A stretch of DNA of 64,000 nt from Sepiola atlantica (Eukaryota; Mollusca; Cephalopoda; Sepiida; Sepiolidae). The stretch lies in NCBI GenBank assembly GCA_963556195.1, contig CAUVYP010001208.1, positions 4,836,001 to 4,900,000 on the forward strand, read 5' to 3'. Position 1 is the stretch's first letter; the number at the start of each line of letters is the position of its first letter. The notes below the pieces were generated by a model. That model made no database searches. It was not told the DNA's origin and worked only from the letters and a program-made list of their open reading frames with translations. Positions 11,715 through 24,177 of this stretch are shown here, in pieces. The position numbers and the translations under genes are program-made.

Positions 11715-13759
11715 CAGTTTCAGAATTGCAGCTCTTGTACTGCCGGAGATATGTCGATACAAACTCAATACGCAAACTATCAACAAAATTTAGTGCGATT
11801 TAAAGTTGATATCGCTTTTGTTTATAACTTCACCATTCTTAAGAATTGTGCAACGAAACTTTGCAGAGATAAGCGGAGTCACATGCTCTACTGAAGTACC
11901 AAGTTTCAGAAGTGCAGCTCTTGTACTGCCGGAGATATGTCGATACAAACTGAATACGCAAAACATCAACAAAATTTAGCGCGTTTTAAAGTTGATATCG
12001 CTTTTGTTTATAACTTCCACATTTATTCGAATTGTGCAACGAAACTTTGCAGACAGTCGCGGAGACACATGTTCTACTGAAGTACCAAGTTTCAGAAGTG
12101 CAGCTCTTGTACTGCCGGAGATATGTCGATATAAACCGAATACGCAAAACATCAACAAAATTTAGCGCGTTTTAAAGTTGATATCGCTTTTGTTTATAAC
12201 TTCCACATTTATTCGAATTGTGCAACGAAACTTTGCACAGATTAGCGGAGTCACATGTTCTACGGAAGTACCAAGTTTCAGAAGTGCAGCTCTTGTACTG
12301 CCGGAGATATGTCGATACAAACTGAATACGCAAAACATCAACAAAATTTAGCGCGTTTTAAAGTTGATATCGCTTTTGTTTATAACTTCCACATTTATTC
12401 GAATTGTGCAACGAAACTTTGCACAGGTTAGCGGAGTCACATGTTCTACGGAGCACCAAGTTTCAGAAGTGCAGCTCTTGTACTGCCGGAGATATGTCGA
12501 TACAAACCGAATACGCAAAACATCAACAAAATTTAGCGCGTTTTAAAGTTGATATCGCTTTTGTTTATAACTTCCACATTTATTCGAATTGTGCAACGAA
12601 ACTTTGCACAGATTAGCGGAGTCACATGTTCTACGGAAGTACCAAGTTTCAGAAGTGCAGCTCTTGTACTGCCGGAGATATGTCGATACAAACTGAATAC
12701 GCAAAACATCAACAAAATTTAGCGCGTTTTAAAGTTGATATCGCTTTTGTTTATAACTTCCACATTTATTCGAATTGTGCAACGAAACTTTGCACAGGTT
12801 AGCGGAGTCACATGTTCTACGGAAGCACCAAGTTTCAGAAGTGCAGCTCTTGTACTGCCGGAGATATGTCGATACAAACTGAATACGCAAACTATCAACA
12901 AAATTTAGTGCGATTTAAAGTTGATATCGCTTTTGTTTATAACTTCACCATTCTTTAGAATTGTGCAACGAAACTTTGCAGAGATAAGCGGAGTCACATG
13001 CTCTACTGAAGTACCAAGTTTCAGAAGTGCAGCTCTTGTACTGCCGGAGATATGTCGATACAAACCGAATACGCAAAACATCAACAAAATTTAGCGCGTT
13101 TTAAAGTTGATATCGCTTTTGTTTATAACTTCCACATTTATTCGAATTGTGCAACGAAACTTTGCACAGATTAGCGGAGTCACATTTTCTACTGAAGTAC
13201 CCAGTTTCAGAAGTGCAGCTCTTGTACTGCCGGAGATATGTCGATACAAACTGAATACGCAAAACATCAACAAAATTTAGCGCGTTTTAAAGTTGATATC
13301 GCTTTTGTTTATAACTTCCACATTTATTCGAATTGTGCAACGAAACTTTGCAGACCGTCGCGGAGACACACGTTCTACTGAAGTACCAAGTTTCAGAAGT
13401 GCAGCTCTTGTACTGCCGGAGATATGTCGATACGAACTGAATACGCAAACTATCAACAAAATTTAGTGCGATTTAAAGTTGATATCGCTTTTGTTTATAA
13501 CTTCACCATTCTTTAGAATTGTGCAACGAAACTTTGCAGAGATAAGCGGAGTCACATGCTCTACTGAAGTACCAAGTTTAAGAAGTGCAGCTCTTGTACT
13601 GCCGGAGATATGTCGATACAAACCGAATACGCAAAACATCAACAAAATTTAGCGCGTTTTAAAGTTGATATCGCTTTTGTTTATAACTTCCACATTTATT
13701 CGAATTGTGCAACGAAACTTTGCACAGATTAGCAGAGTCACATTTTCTACTGAAGTACC
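11715..13759. repeat. Zone B, copy 2 of a 2,045-bp duplication (11 monomers)
   Basis: It repeats copy 1 with the same rare variants: 'gatataaacc' near 12129, the 'acggagcacc' deletion near 12448, 'gatacgaactg' near 13428 and 'gtttaagaag' near 13576. The left junction joins a type 2 tail ('tacccag') to 'tttcagaattgcag', placing the exchange point within about 11714-11724. A few substitutions separate the copies, such as 'accaaggttcag' at 11341-11350 in copy 1 only. Confidence 0.87.
12275..12459 (+). repeat. 185-bp type 7 monomer, duplicate of the 10230-10414 deletion allele
   Basis: 'ctacggagcacc' at 12446-12457 lacks the same A as the copy at 10230-10414. Flanking monomers are also in the same order, so this is descent by segmental duplication and not an independent deletion. 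Confidence 0.93.
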
Positions 13760-15993
13760 CAGTTTCAGAAGTGCAGCTCTTGTACTGCCGGAGATATGTC
13801 GATACAAACTGAATACGCAAAACATCAACAAAATTTAGCGCGTTTTAAAGTTGATATCGCTTTTGTTTATAACTTCCACATTTATTCGAATTGTGCAACG
13901 AAACTTTGCACAGATTAGCGGAGTCACATTTTCTACTGAAGTACCCAGTTTCAGAAGTGCAGCTCTTGTACTGCCGGAGATATGTCGATACAAACTGAAT
14001 ACGCAAAACATCAACAAAATTTAGCGCGTTTTAAAGTTGATATCGCTTTTGTTTATAACTTCCACATTTATTCGAATTGTGCAACGAAACTTTGCACAGG
14101 TTAGCGGAGTCACATGTTCTACGGAAGCACCAAGTTTCAGAAGTGCAGCTCTTGTACTGCCGGAGATATGTCGATACAAACTGAATACGCAAACTATCAA
14201 CAAAATTTAGTGCGATTTAAAGTTGATATCGCTTTTGTTTATAACTTCACCATTCTTTAGAATTGTGCAACGAAACTTTGCAGAGATAAGCGGAGTCACA
14301 TGCTCTACTGAAGTACAAAGTTTCAGAAGTGCAGCTCTTGTACTGCCGGAGATATGTCGATACAAACCGAATACGCAAAACATCAACAAAATTTAGCGCG
14401 TTTTAAAGTTGATATTGCTTTTGTTTATAACTTCCACATTTATTCGAATTGTGCAACGAAACTTTGCACAGATTAGCGGAGTCACATGTTCTACTGAAGT
14501 ACCAAGTTTCAGAAGTGCAGCTCTTGTACTGCCGGAGATATGTCGATACAAACTGAATACGCAAACTATCAACAAAATTTAGTGCGATTTAAAGTTGATA
14601 TCGCTTTTGTTTATGACTTCACCATTCTTTAGAATTGTGCAACGAAACTTTACAGAGATAAGGTGAGTCACATGCTCTACTGAAGTACCAAGTTTCAGAA
14701 TTGCAGCTCTTGTACTGCCGGAGATATGTCGATACAAACTGAATACGCAAAACATCAACAAAATTTAGCGCGTTTTAAAGTTGATATCGCTTTTGTTTAT
14801 AACTTCCACATTTATTCGAATTGTGCAACGAAACTTTGCAGACCGTCGCGGAGACAAACGTTCTACTGAAGTACCAAGTTTCAGAAGTGCAGCTCTTGTA
14901 CTGCCGGAGATATGTCGATACAAACTGAATACGCAAAACATCAACAAAATTTAGCGCGTTTTAAAGTTGATATCGCTTTTGTTTATAACTTCCACATTTA
15001 TTCGAATTGTGCAACGAAACTTTGCACAGATTAGCGGAGTCACATTTTCTACTGAAGTACCCAGTTTCAGAAGTGCAGCTCTTGTACTGCCGGAGATATG
15101 TCGATACAAACTGAATACGCAAAACATCAACAAAATTTAGCGCGTTTTAAAGTTGATATCGCTTTTGTTTATAACTTCGACATTTATTCGAATTGTGCAA
15201 CGAAACTTTGCAGACAGTCGCGGAGAAACATGTTCTACTGAAGTACCAAGTTTCAGAAGTGCAGCTCTTGTACTGCCGGAGATATGTCGATACAAACCGA
15301 ATACGCAAAACATCAACAAAATTTAGCGCGTTTTAAAGTTGATATCGCTTTTGTTTATAACTTCCACATTTATTCGAATTGTGCAACGAAACTTTGCAGA
15401 CCGTCGCGGAGACACACGTTCTACTGAAGTACCAAGTTTCAGAAGTGCAGCTCTTGTACTGCCGGAGATATGTCGATACAAACTGAATACGCAAAACATC
15501 AACAAAATTTAGTGCGATTTAAAGTTGATATCGCTTTTGTTTATAACTTCACCATTCTTTAGAATTGTGCAACGAAACTTTGCAGAGATAAGCGGAGTCA
15601 CCTGCTCTACTGAAGTACCAAGTTTCAGAAGTGCAGCTCTTTTACTGCCGGAGATATGTCGATACAAACTGAATACGCAAAACATCAACAAAATTTAGCG
15701 CGTTTTAAAGTTGATATCGCTTTTGTTTATAACTTCCACATTTATTCGAATTGTGCAACGAAACTTTGCACAGATCAGCGGAGTCACATTTTCTACTGAA
15801 GTACCAAGTTTCAGAAGTGCAGCTCTTGTACTGCCGGAGATATGTCGATACAAACTGAATACGCAAAACATCAACAAAATTTAGCGCGTTTTAAAGTTGA
15901 TATCGCTTTTGTTTATAACTTCCACATTTATTCGAATTGTGCAACGAAACTTTGCAGACAGTCGCGGAGACACATTTTCTACTGAAGTACCAA
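13760..15993. repeat. Zone C: irregular monomers 75-86
   Basis: Monomers 74-86 read 2-2-7-1-6-1-3-2-5-3-10-2-8. No tandem higher-order period is visible. The stretch 14400-14870 is rich in private changes: 'gatattgct' near 14413, 'ttatgactt', 'tttacagagataaggtgag' near 14650 and 'gagacaaacg' near 14851. The last four monomers begin the recurring 3-10-2-8-6-1 cassette. Confidence 0.78.
15436..15621 (+). repeat. Type 10 monomer, a type 1 derivative (exemplar)
   Basis: It has the type 1 blocks 'tgcgattt' and 'accattcttt' but 'gagtcacctgctctactg' in the tail. In four copies the following monomer has 'gctcttttactg' (at 15641-15652, 23261-23272, 38141-38152 and 54321-54332). It always follows a type 3 monomer. 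Confidence 0.82.
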
Positions 15994-16923
15994 GTTTCAG
16001 AAGTGCAGCTCTTGTACTGCCGGAGATATGTCGATACAAACTGAATACGCAAAACATCAGCAAAATTTAGCGCGTTTTAAAGTTGATATCGCTTTTGTTT
16101 ATAACTTCCACATTTATTCGAATTGTGCAACGAAACTTTGCACAGATTAGCGGAGTCACATGTTCTACTGAAGTACCAAGTTTCAGAAGTGCAGCTCTTG
16201 TACTGCCGGAGATATGTCGATACAAACTGAATACGCAAACTATCAACAAAATTTAGTGCGATTTAAAGTTGATATCGCTTTTGTTTATAACTTCACCATT
16301 CTTTAGAATTGTGCAACGAAACTTTGCAGAGATAAGCGGAGTCACATGCTCTACTGAAGTACCAAGTTTCAGAAGTGCAGCTCTTGTACTGCCGGAGATA
16401 TGTCGATACAAACTGAATACGCAAAACATCGACAAAATTTAGCGCGTTTTAAAGTTGATATCGCTTTTGTTTATAACTTCCACATTTATTCGAATTGTGC
16501 AACGAAACTTTGCACAGATTAGCGGAGTCACATGTTCTACTCAAGTACCAAGTTTCAGAAGTGCAGCTCTTGTACTGCCGGAGATATGTCGATACAAACT
16601 GAATACGCAAAACATCAACAAAATTTAGCGCGTTTTAAAGTTGATATCGCTTTTGTTTATAACTTCCACATTTATTCGAATTGTGCAACGAAACTTTGCA
16701 GACCGTCGCGGAGACACACGTTCTACTGAAGTACCAAGTTTCAGAAGTGCAGCTCTTGTACTGCCGGAGATATGTCGATACAAACTGAATACGCAAAACA
16801 TCAACAAAATTTAGCGCGTTTTAAAGTTGATATCGCTTTTGTTTATAACTTCCACATTTATTCGAATTGTGCAACGAAACTTTGCACAGATTAGCGGAGT
16901 CACATTTTCTACTGAAGTACCCA

Positions 16924-17109
16924 GTTTCAGAAGTGCAGCTCTTGTACTGCCGGAGATATGTCGATACAAACTGAATACGCAAAACATCAACAAAATTTAG
17001 CGCGTTTTAAAGTTGATATCGCTTTTGTTTATAACTTCCACATTTATTCGAATTGTGCAACGAAACTTTGTAGACAGTCGCGGATAAACCTTTTCTACTG
17101 AGGTACCAA
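16924..17109 (+). repeat. Type 4 monomer, 'ataaacc' subtype (exemplar)
   Basis: It has the type 4 body but 'gcggataaacc' in place of 'gcggataggcc', losing the AGGCCT site. The subtype is followed by a type 5 monomer that often carries 'tctactgtagtac', as at 21001-21012. It marks the 3,720-bp, 2,046-bp and 3,162-bp higher-order copies. Confidence 0.85.
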
Positions 17110-17481
17110 GTTTCAGAAGTGCAGCTCTTGTACTGCCGGAGATATGTCGATACAAACTGAATACGCAAAACATCAACAAAATTTAGCGCGTTTTAAAGTT
17201 GATATCGCTTTTGTTTATAACTTCCACATTTATTCGAATTGTGCAACGAAACTTTGCAGACAGTCGCGGAGACACATGTTCTACGGAAGTACCAAGTTTC
17301 AGAAGTGCAGCTCTTGTACTACCGGAGATATGTCGATACAAACCGAATACGCAAAACATCAACAAAATTTAGCGCGTTTTAAAGTTGATATCGCTTTTGT
17401 TTATAACTTCCACATTTATTCGAATTGTGCAACGAAACTTTGCACAGATTAGCGGAGTCACATGTTCTACGGAAGTACCAA

Positions 17482-17667
17482 GTTTCAGAAGTGCAGCTCT
17501 TGTACTGCCGGAGATATGTCGATACAAACCGAATACGCAAAACATCAACAAAATTTAGCGCGTTTTAAAGTTGATATCGCTTTTGTTTATAACTTCCACA
17601 TTTATTCGAATTGTGCAACGAAACTTTGAACAGATTAGCGGAGTCACATGTTCTACGGAAGTACCAA
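17482..17667 (+). repeat. Type 9 monomer (exemplar)
   Basis: It is a type 6 derivative with 'actttgaacagattag', where the usual 'tttgcacag' has become 'tttgaacag'. The change breaks one arm of the TGTGCAA / TTGCACA dyad. Copies at 21202-21387, 33106-33291, 36268-36453, 39988-40173 and 50590-50775 show that it was amplified. Confidence 0.82.
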
Positions 17668-19155
17668 GTTTCAGAAGTGCAGCTCTTGTACTGCCGGAGA
17701 TATGTCGATACAAACTGAATACGCAAAACATCAACAAATTTTAGCGCGTTTTAAAGTTGATATCGCTTTTGTTTATAACTTCCACATTTATTCGAATTGT
17801 GCAACGAAACTTTGCACAGGTTAGCGGAGTCACATGTTCTACGGAAGCACCAAGTTTCAGAAGTGCAGCTCTTGTACTGCCGGAGATATGTCGATACAAA
17901 CTGAATACGCAAAACATCAACAAAATTTAGCGCGTTTTAAAGTTGATATCGCTTTTGTTTATAACTTCCACATTTATTCGAATTGTGCAACGAAACTTTG
18001 CAGACCGTCGCGGAGATACACGTTCTACTGAAGTACCAAGTTTCAGAAGTGCAGCTCTTGTACTGCCGGAGATATGTCGATACAAACTTAATACGCAAAA
18101 CATCAACAAAATTTAGCGCGTTTTAAAGTTGATATCGCTTTTGTTTATAACTTCCACATTTATTCGAATTGTGCAACGAAACTTTGCACAGATTAGCGGA
18201 GTCACATTTTCTACTGAAGTACCCAGTTTCAGAAGTGCAGCTCTTGTACTGCCGGAGATATGTCGATACAAACTGAATACGCAAAACATCAACAAAATTT
18301 AGCGCGTTTTAAAGTTGATATCGCTTTTGTTTATAACTTCCACATTTATTCGAATTGTGCAACGAAACTTTGTAGACAGTCGCGGATAGGCCTTTTCTAC
18401 TGAGGTACGAAGTTTCAGAAGTGCAGCTCTTGTACTGCCGGAGATATGTCGATACAAACTGAATACGCAAAACATCAACAAAATTTAGCGCGTTTTAAAG
18501 TTGATATCGCTTTTGTTTATAACTTCCACATTTATTCGAATTGTGCAACGAAACTTTGCAGACAGTCGCAGAGACACATGTTCTACTGAAGTACCAAGTT
18601 TCAGAAGTGCAGCTCTTGTACTGCCGGAGATATGTCGATACAAACCGAATACGCAAAACATCAACAAAATTTAGCGCGTTTTAAAGTTGATATCGCTTTT
18701 GTTTATAACTTCCACATTTATTCGAATTGTGCAACGAAACTTTGCACAGATTAGCGGAGTCACATGTTCTACGGAAGTACCAAGTTTCAGAAGTGCAGCT
18801 CTTGTACTGCCGGAGATATGTCGATACAAACTGAATACGCAAAACATCAACAAAATTTAGCGCGTTTTAAAGTTGATATCGCTTTTGTTTATAACTTCGA
18901 CATTTATTCGAATTGTGCAACGAAACTTTGTAGACAGTCGCGGATAGGCCTTTTCTACTGAGGTACGAAGTTTCAGAAGTGCAGCTCTTGTACTGCCGGA
19001 GATATGTCGATACAAACTGAATACGCAAAACATCAACAAAATTTAGCGCGTTTTAAAGTTGATATCGCTTTTGTTTATAACTTCCACATTTATTCGAATT
19101 GTGCAACGAAACTTTGCAGACAGTCGCGGAGACACATGTTCTACTGAAGTACCAA

Positions 19156-19713
19156 GTTTCAGAAGTGCAGCTCTTGTACTGCCGGAGATATGTCGATACA
19201 AACCGAATACGCAAAACATCAACAAAATTTAGCGCGTTTTAAAGTTGATATCGCTTTTGTTTATAACTTCCACATTTATTCGAATTGTGCAACGAAACTT
19301 TGCACAGGTTAGCGGAGTCACATGTTCTACGGAAGTACCAAGTTTCAGAAGTGCAGCTCTTGTACTGCCGGAGATATGTCGATACAAACTGAATACGCAA
19401 AACATCAACAAAATTTAGCGCGTTTTAAAGTTGATATCGCTTTTGTTTATAACTTCCACATTTATTCGAATTGTGCAACGAAACTTTGCAGACCGTCGCG
19501 GAGACACACGTTCTACTGAAGTACCAAGTTTCAGAAGTGCAGCTCTTGTACTGCCGGAGATATGTCGATACAAACTGAATACGCAAAACATCAACAAAAT
19601 TTAGCGCGTTTTAAAGTTGATATCGCTTTTGTTTATAACTTCCACATTTATTCGAATTGTGCAACGAAACTTTGCACAGATTAGCGGAGTCACATTTTCT
19701 ACTGAAGTACCAA
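19156..19713. repeat. Three monomers separating the two zone D copies
   Basis: Monomers 104-106 are a 7/6 chimera (19156-19341, 'caggttagcgg' with 'ggaagtacc'), a type 3 and a type 2. They complete the 20-monomer spacing between zone D copies. Confidence 0.78.
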
Positions 19714-22700
19714 GTTTCAGAAGTGCAGCTCTTGTACTGCCGGAGATATGTCGATACAAACTGAATACGCAAAACATCAGCAAAATTTAGCGCGTTTTAA
19801 AGTTGATATCGCTTTTGTTTATAACTTCCACATTTATTCGAATTGTGCAACGAAACTTTGCACAGATTAGCGGAGTCACATGTTCTACTGAAGTACCAAG
19901 TTTCAGAAGTGCAGCTCTTGTACTGCCGGAGATATGTCGATACAAACTGAATACGCAAACTATCAACAAAATTTAGTGCGATTTAAAGTTGATATCGCTT
20001 TTGTTTATAACTTCACCATTCTTTAGAATTGTGCAACGAAACTTTGCAGAGATAAGCGGAGTCACATGCTCTACTGAAGTACCAAGTTTCAGAAGTGCAG
20101 CTCTTGTACTGCCGGAGATATGTCGATACAAACTGAATACGCAAAACATCGACAAAATTTAGCGCGTTTTAAAGTTGATATCGCTTTTGTTTATAACTTC
20201 CACATTTATTCGAATTGTGCAACGAAACTTTGCACAGATTAGCGGAGTCACATGTTCTACTGAAGTACCAAGTTTCAGAAGTGCAGCTCTTGTACTGCCG
20301 GAGATATGTCGATACAAACTGAATACGCAAAACATCAACAAAATTTAGCGCGTTTTAAAGTTGATATCGCTTTTGTTTATAACTTTCACATTTATTCGAA
20401 TTGTGCAACGAAACTTTGCAGACCGTCGCGGAGACACACGTTCTACTGAAGTACCAAGTTTCAGAAGTGCAGCTCTTGTACTGCCGGAGATATGTCGATA
20501 CAAACTGAATACGCAAAACATCAACAAAATTTAGCGCGTTTTAAAGTTGATATCGCTTTTGTTTATAACTTCCACATTTATTCGAATTGTGCAACGAAAC
20601 TTTGCACAGATTAGCGGAGTCACATTTTCTACTGAAGTACCCAGTTTCAGAAGTGCACCCTTTGTACTGCCGGAGATATGTCGATACAAACTGAATACGC
20701 AAAACATCAACAAAATTTAGCGCGTTTTAAAGTTGATATCGCTTTTGTTTATAACTTCCACATTTATTCGAATTGTGCAACGAAACTTTGTAGACAGTCG
20801 CGGATAAACCTTTTCTACTGAGGTACCAAGTTTCAGAAGTGCAGCTCTTGTACTGCCGGAGATATGTCGATACAAACTGAATACGCAAAACATCAACAAA
20901 ATTTAGCGCGTTTTAAAGTTGATATCGCTTTTGTTTATAACTTCCACATTTATTCGAATTGTGCAACGAAACTTTGCAGACAGTCGCGGAGACACATGTT
21001 CTACTGTAGTACCAAGTTTCAGAAGTGCAGCTCTTGTACTATCGGAGATATGTCGATACAAACCGAATACGCAAAACATCAACAAAATTTAGCGCGTTTT
21101 AAAGTTGATATCGCTTTTGTTTATAACTTCCACATTTATTCGAATTGTGCAACGAAACTTTGCACAGATTAGCGGAGTCACATGTTCTACGGAAGTACCA
21201 AGTTTCAGAAGTGCAGCTCTTGTACTGCCGGAGATATGTCGATACAAACCGAATACGCAAAACATCAACAAAATTTAGCGCGTTTTAAAGTTGATATCGC
21301 TTTTGTTTATAACTTCCACATTTATTCGAATTGTGCAACGAAACTTTGAACAGATTAGCGGAGTCACATGTTCTACGGAAGTACCAAGTTTCAGAAGTGC
21401 AGCTCTTGTACTGCCGGAGATATGTCGATACAAACTGAATACGCAAAACATCAACAAATTTTAGCGCGTTTTAAAGTTGATATCGCTTTTGTTTATAACT
21501 TCCACATTTATTCGAATTGTGCAACGAAACTTTGCACAGGTTAGCGGAGTCACATGTTCTACGGAAGCACCAAGTTTCAGAAGTGCAGCTCTTGTACTGC
21601 CGGAGATATGTCGATACAAACTGAATACGCAAAACATCAACAAAATTTAGCGCGTTTTAAAGTTGATATCGCTTTTGTTTATAACTTCCACATTTATTCG
21701 AATTGTGCAACGAAACTTTGCAGACCGTCGCGGAGATACACGTTCTACTGAAGTACCAAGTTTCAGAAGTGCAGCTCTTGTACTGCCGGAGATATGTCGA
21801 TACAAACTTAATACGCAAAACATCAACAAAATTTAGCGCGTTTTAAAGTTGATATCGCTTTTGTTTATAACTTCCACATTTATTCGAATTGTGCAACGAA
21901 ACTTTGCACAGATTAGCGGAGTCACATTTTCTACTGAAGTACCCAGTTTCAGAAGTGCAGCTCTTGTACTGCCGGAGATATGTCGATACAAACTGAATAC
22001 GCAAAACATCAACAAAATTTAGCGCGTTTTAAAGTTGATATCGCTTTTGTTTATAACTTCCACATTTATTCGAATTGTGCAACGAAACTTTGTAGACAGT
22101 CGCGGATAGGCCTTTTCTACTGAGGTACGAAGTTTCAGAAGTGCAGCTCTTGTACTGCCGGAGATATGTCGATACAAACTGAATACGCAAAACATCAACA
22201 AAATTTAGCGCGTTTTAAAGTTGATATCGCTTTTGTTTATAACTTCCACATTTATTCGAATTGTGCAACGAAACTTTGCAGACAGTCGCGGAGACACATG
22301 TTCTACTGAAGTACCAAGTTTCAGAAGTGCAGCTCTTGTACTGCCGGAGATATGTCGATACAAACCGAATACGCAAAACATCAACAAAATTTAGCGCGTT
22401 TTAAAGTTGATATCGCTTTTGTTTATAACTTCCACATTTATTCGAATTGTGCAACGAAACTTTGCACAGATTAGCGGAGTCACATGTTCTACGGAAGTAC
22501 CAAGTTTCAAAAGTGCAGCTCTTGTACTGCCGGAGATATGTCGATACAAACTGAATACGCAAAACATAAACAAAATTTAGCGCGTTTTAAAGTTGATATC
22601 GCTTTTGTTTATAACTTCGACATTTATTCGAATTGTGCAACGAAACTTTGTAGACAGTCGCGGATAGGCCTTTTCTACTGAGGTACCAAGTTTCAGAAGT

Positions 22701-22875
22701 GCAGCTCTTGTACTGCCGGAGATATGTCGATACAAACTGAATACGCAAAACATCAACAAAATTTAGCGCGTTTTAAAGTTGATATCGCTTTTGTTTATAA
22801 CTTCCACATTTATTCGAATTGTGCAACGAAACTTTGCAGACAGTCGCGGAGACACATGTTCTACTGAAGTACCAA
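19714..22875. repeat. Zone D, copy 2 of a 20-monomer (3,720-bp) period
   Basis: Monomers 107-123 have the same order as 87-103. Differences include 'gtgcaccctttgtac' (20656-20670), 'ctatcggag' (21049-21057) and 'tttcaaaag' (22505-22513), all private to this copy, and 'tctactcaag' only in copy 1 (16538-16547). Confidence 0.86.
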
Positions 22876-24177
22876 GTTTCAGAAGTGCAGCTCTTGTACT
22901 GCCGGAGATATGTCGATACAAACCGAATACGCAAAACATCAACAAAATTTAGCGCGTTTTAAAGTTGATATCGCTTTTGTTTATAACTTCCACATTTATT
23001 CGAATTGTGCAACGAAACTTTGCAGACCGTCGCGGAGACACACGTTCTACTGAAGTACCAAGTTTCAGAAGTGCAGCTCTTGTACTGCCGGAGATATGTC
23101 GATACAAACTGAATACGCAAAACATCAACAAAATTTAGTGCGATTTAAAGTTGATATCGCTTTTGTTTATAACTTCACCATTCTTTAGAATTGTGCAACG
23201 AAACTTTGCAGAGATAAGCGGAGTCACCTGCTCTACTGAAGTACCAAGTTTCAGAAGTGCAGCTCTTTTACTGCCGGAGATATGTCGATACAAACTGAAT
23301 ACGCAAAACATCAACAAAATTTAGCGCGTTTTAAAGTTGATATCGCTTTTGTTTATAACTTCCACATTTATTCGAATTGTGCAACGAAACTTTGCACAGA
23401 TTAGCGGAGTCACATTTTCTACTGAAGTACCAAGTTTCAGAAGTGCAGCTCTTGTACTGCCGGAGATATGTCGATACAAACTGAATACGTAAAACATCAA
23501 CAAAATTTAGCGCGTTTTAAAGTTGATATCGCTTTTGTTTATAACTTCCACATTTATTCGAATTGTGCAACGAAACTTTGCAGACAGTCGCGGAGACACA
23601 TTTTCTACTGAAGTACCAAGTTTCAGAAGTGCAGCTCTTGTACTGCCGGAGATATGTCGATACAAACTGAATACGCAAAACATCAGCAAAATTTAGCGCG
23701 TTTTAAAGTTGATATCGCTTTTGTTTATAACTTCCACATTTATTCGAATTGTGCAACGAAACTTTGCACAGATTAGCGGAGTCACATGTTCTACGGAAGT
23801 ACCAAGTTTCAGAAGTGCAGCTCTTGTACTGCCGGAGATATGTCGATACAAACTGAATACGCAAACTATCAACAAAATTTAGTGCGATTTAAAGTTGATA
23901 TCGCTTTTGTTTATAACTTCACCATTCTTTAGAATTGTGCAACGAAACTTTGCAGAGATAAGCGGAGTCACATGCTCTACTGAAGTACCAAGTTTCAGAA
24001 GTGCAGCTCTTGTACTGCCGGAGATATGTCGATACAAACTGAATACGCAAAACATCGACAAAATTTAGCGCGTTTTAAAGTTGATATCGCTTTTGTTTAT
24101 AACTTCCACATTTATTCGAATTGTGCAACGAAACTTTGCACAGATTAGCGGAGTCACATGTTCTACTGAAGTACCAA
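22876..24177. repeat. Zone E: cassette 3-10-2-8-6-1 plus a type 6 monomer
   Basis: Monomers 124-130 read 3-10-2-8-6-1-6. The first six form a cassette also found at 15250-16365, 37756-38871 and 53938-55053. Diagnostic variants are 'cacctgctc', 'gctcttttactg', 'aatacgtaaaac' and 'catcagcaaaa'. Confidence 0.85.

Larger units (their letters stand above)
15994..19155. repeat. Zone D, copy 1 of a 20-monomer (3,720-bp) period
   Basis: Monomers 87-103 read 6-1-6-3-2-4-5-6-9-7-3-2-4-5-6-4-5, with type 4 at position 92 in the 'ataaacc' subtype. It matches 19714-22875 monomer by monomer at a spacing of 3,720 bp. Rare variants are shared, for example 'catcagcaaaa' at the left edge, 'tttgaacag' (type 9), 'caacaaattttag' (17733 and 21453) and 'caaacttaatacg' (18084 and 21804). 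Confidence 0.86.
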
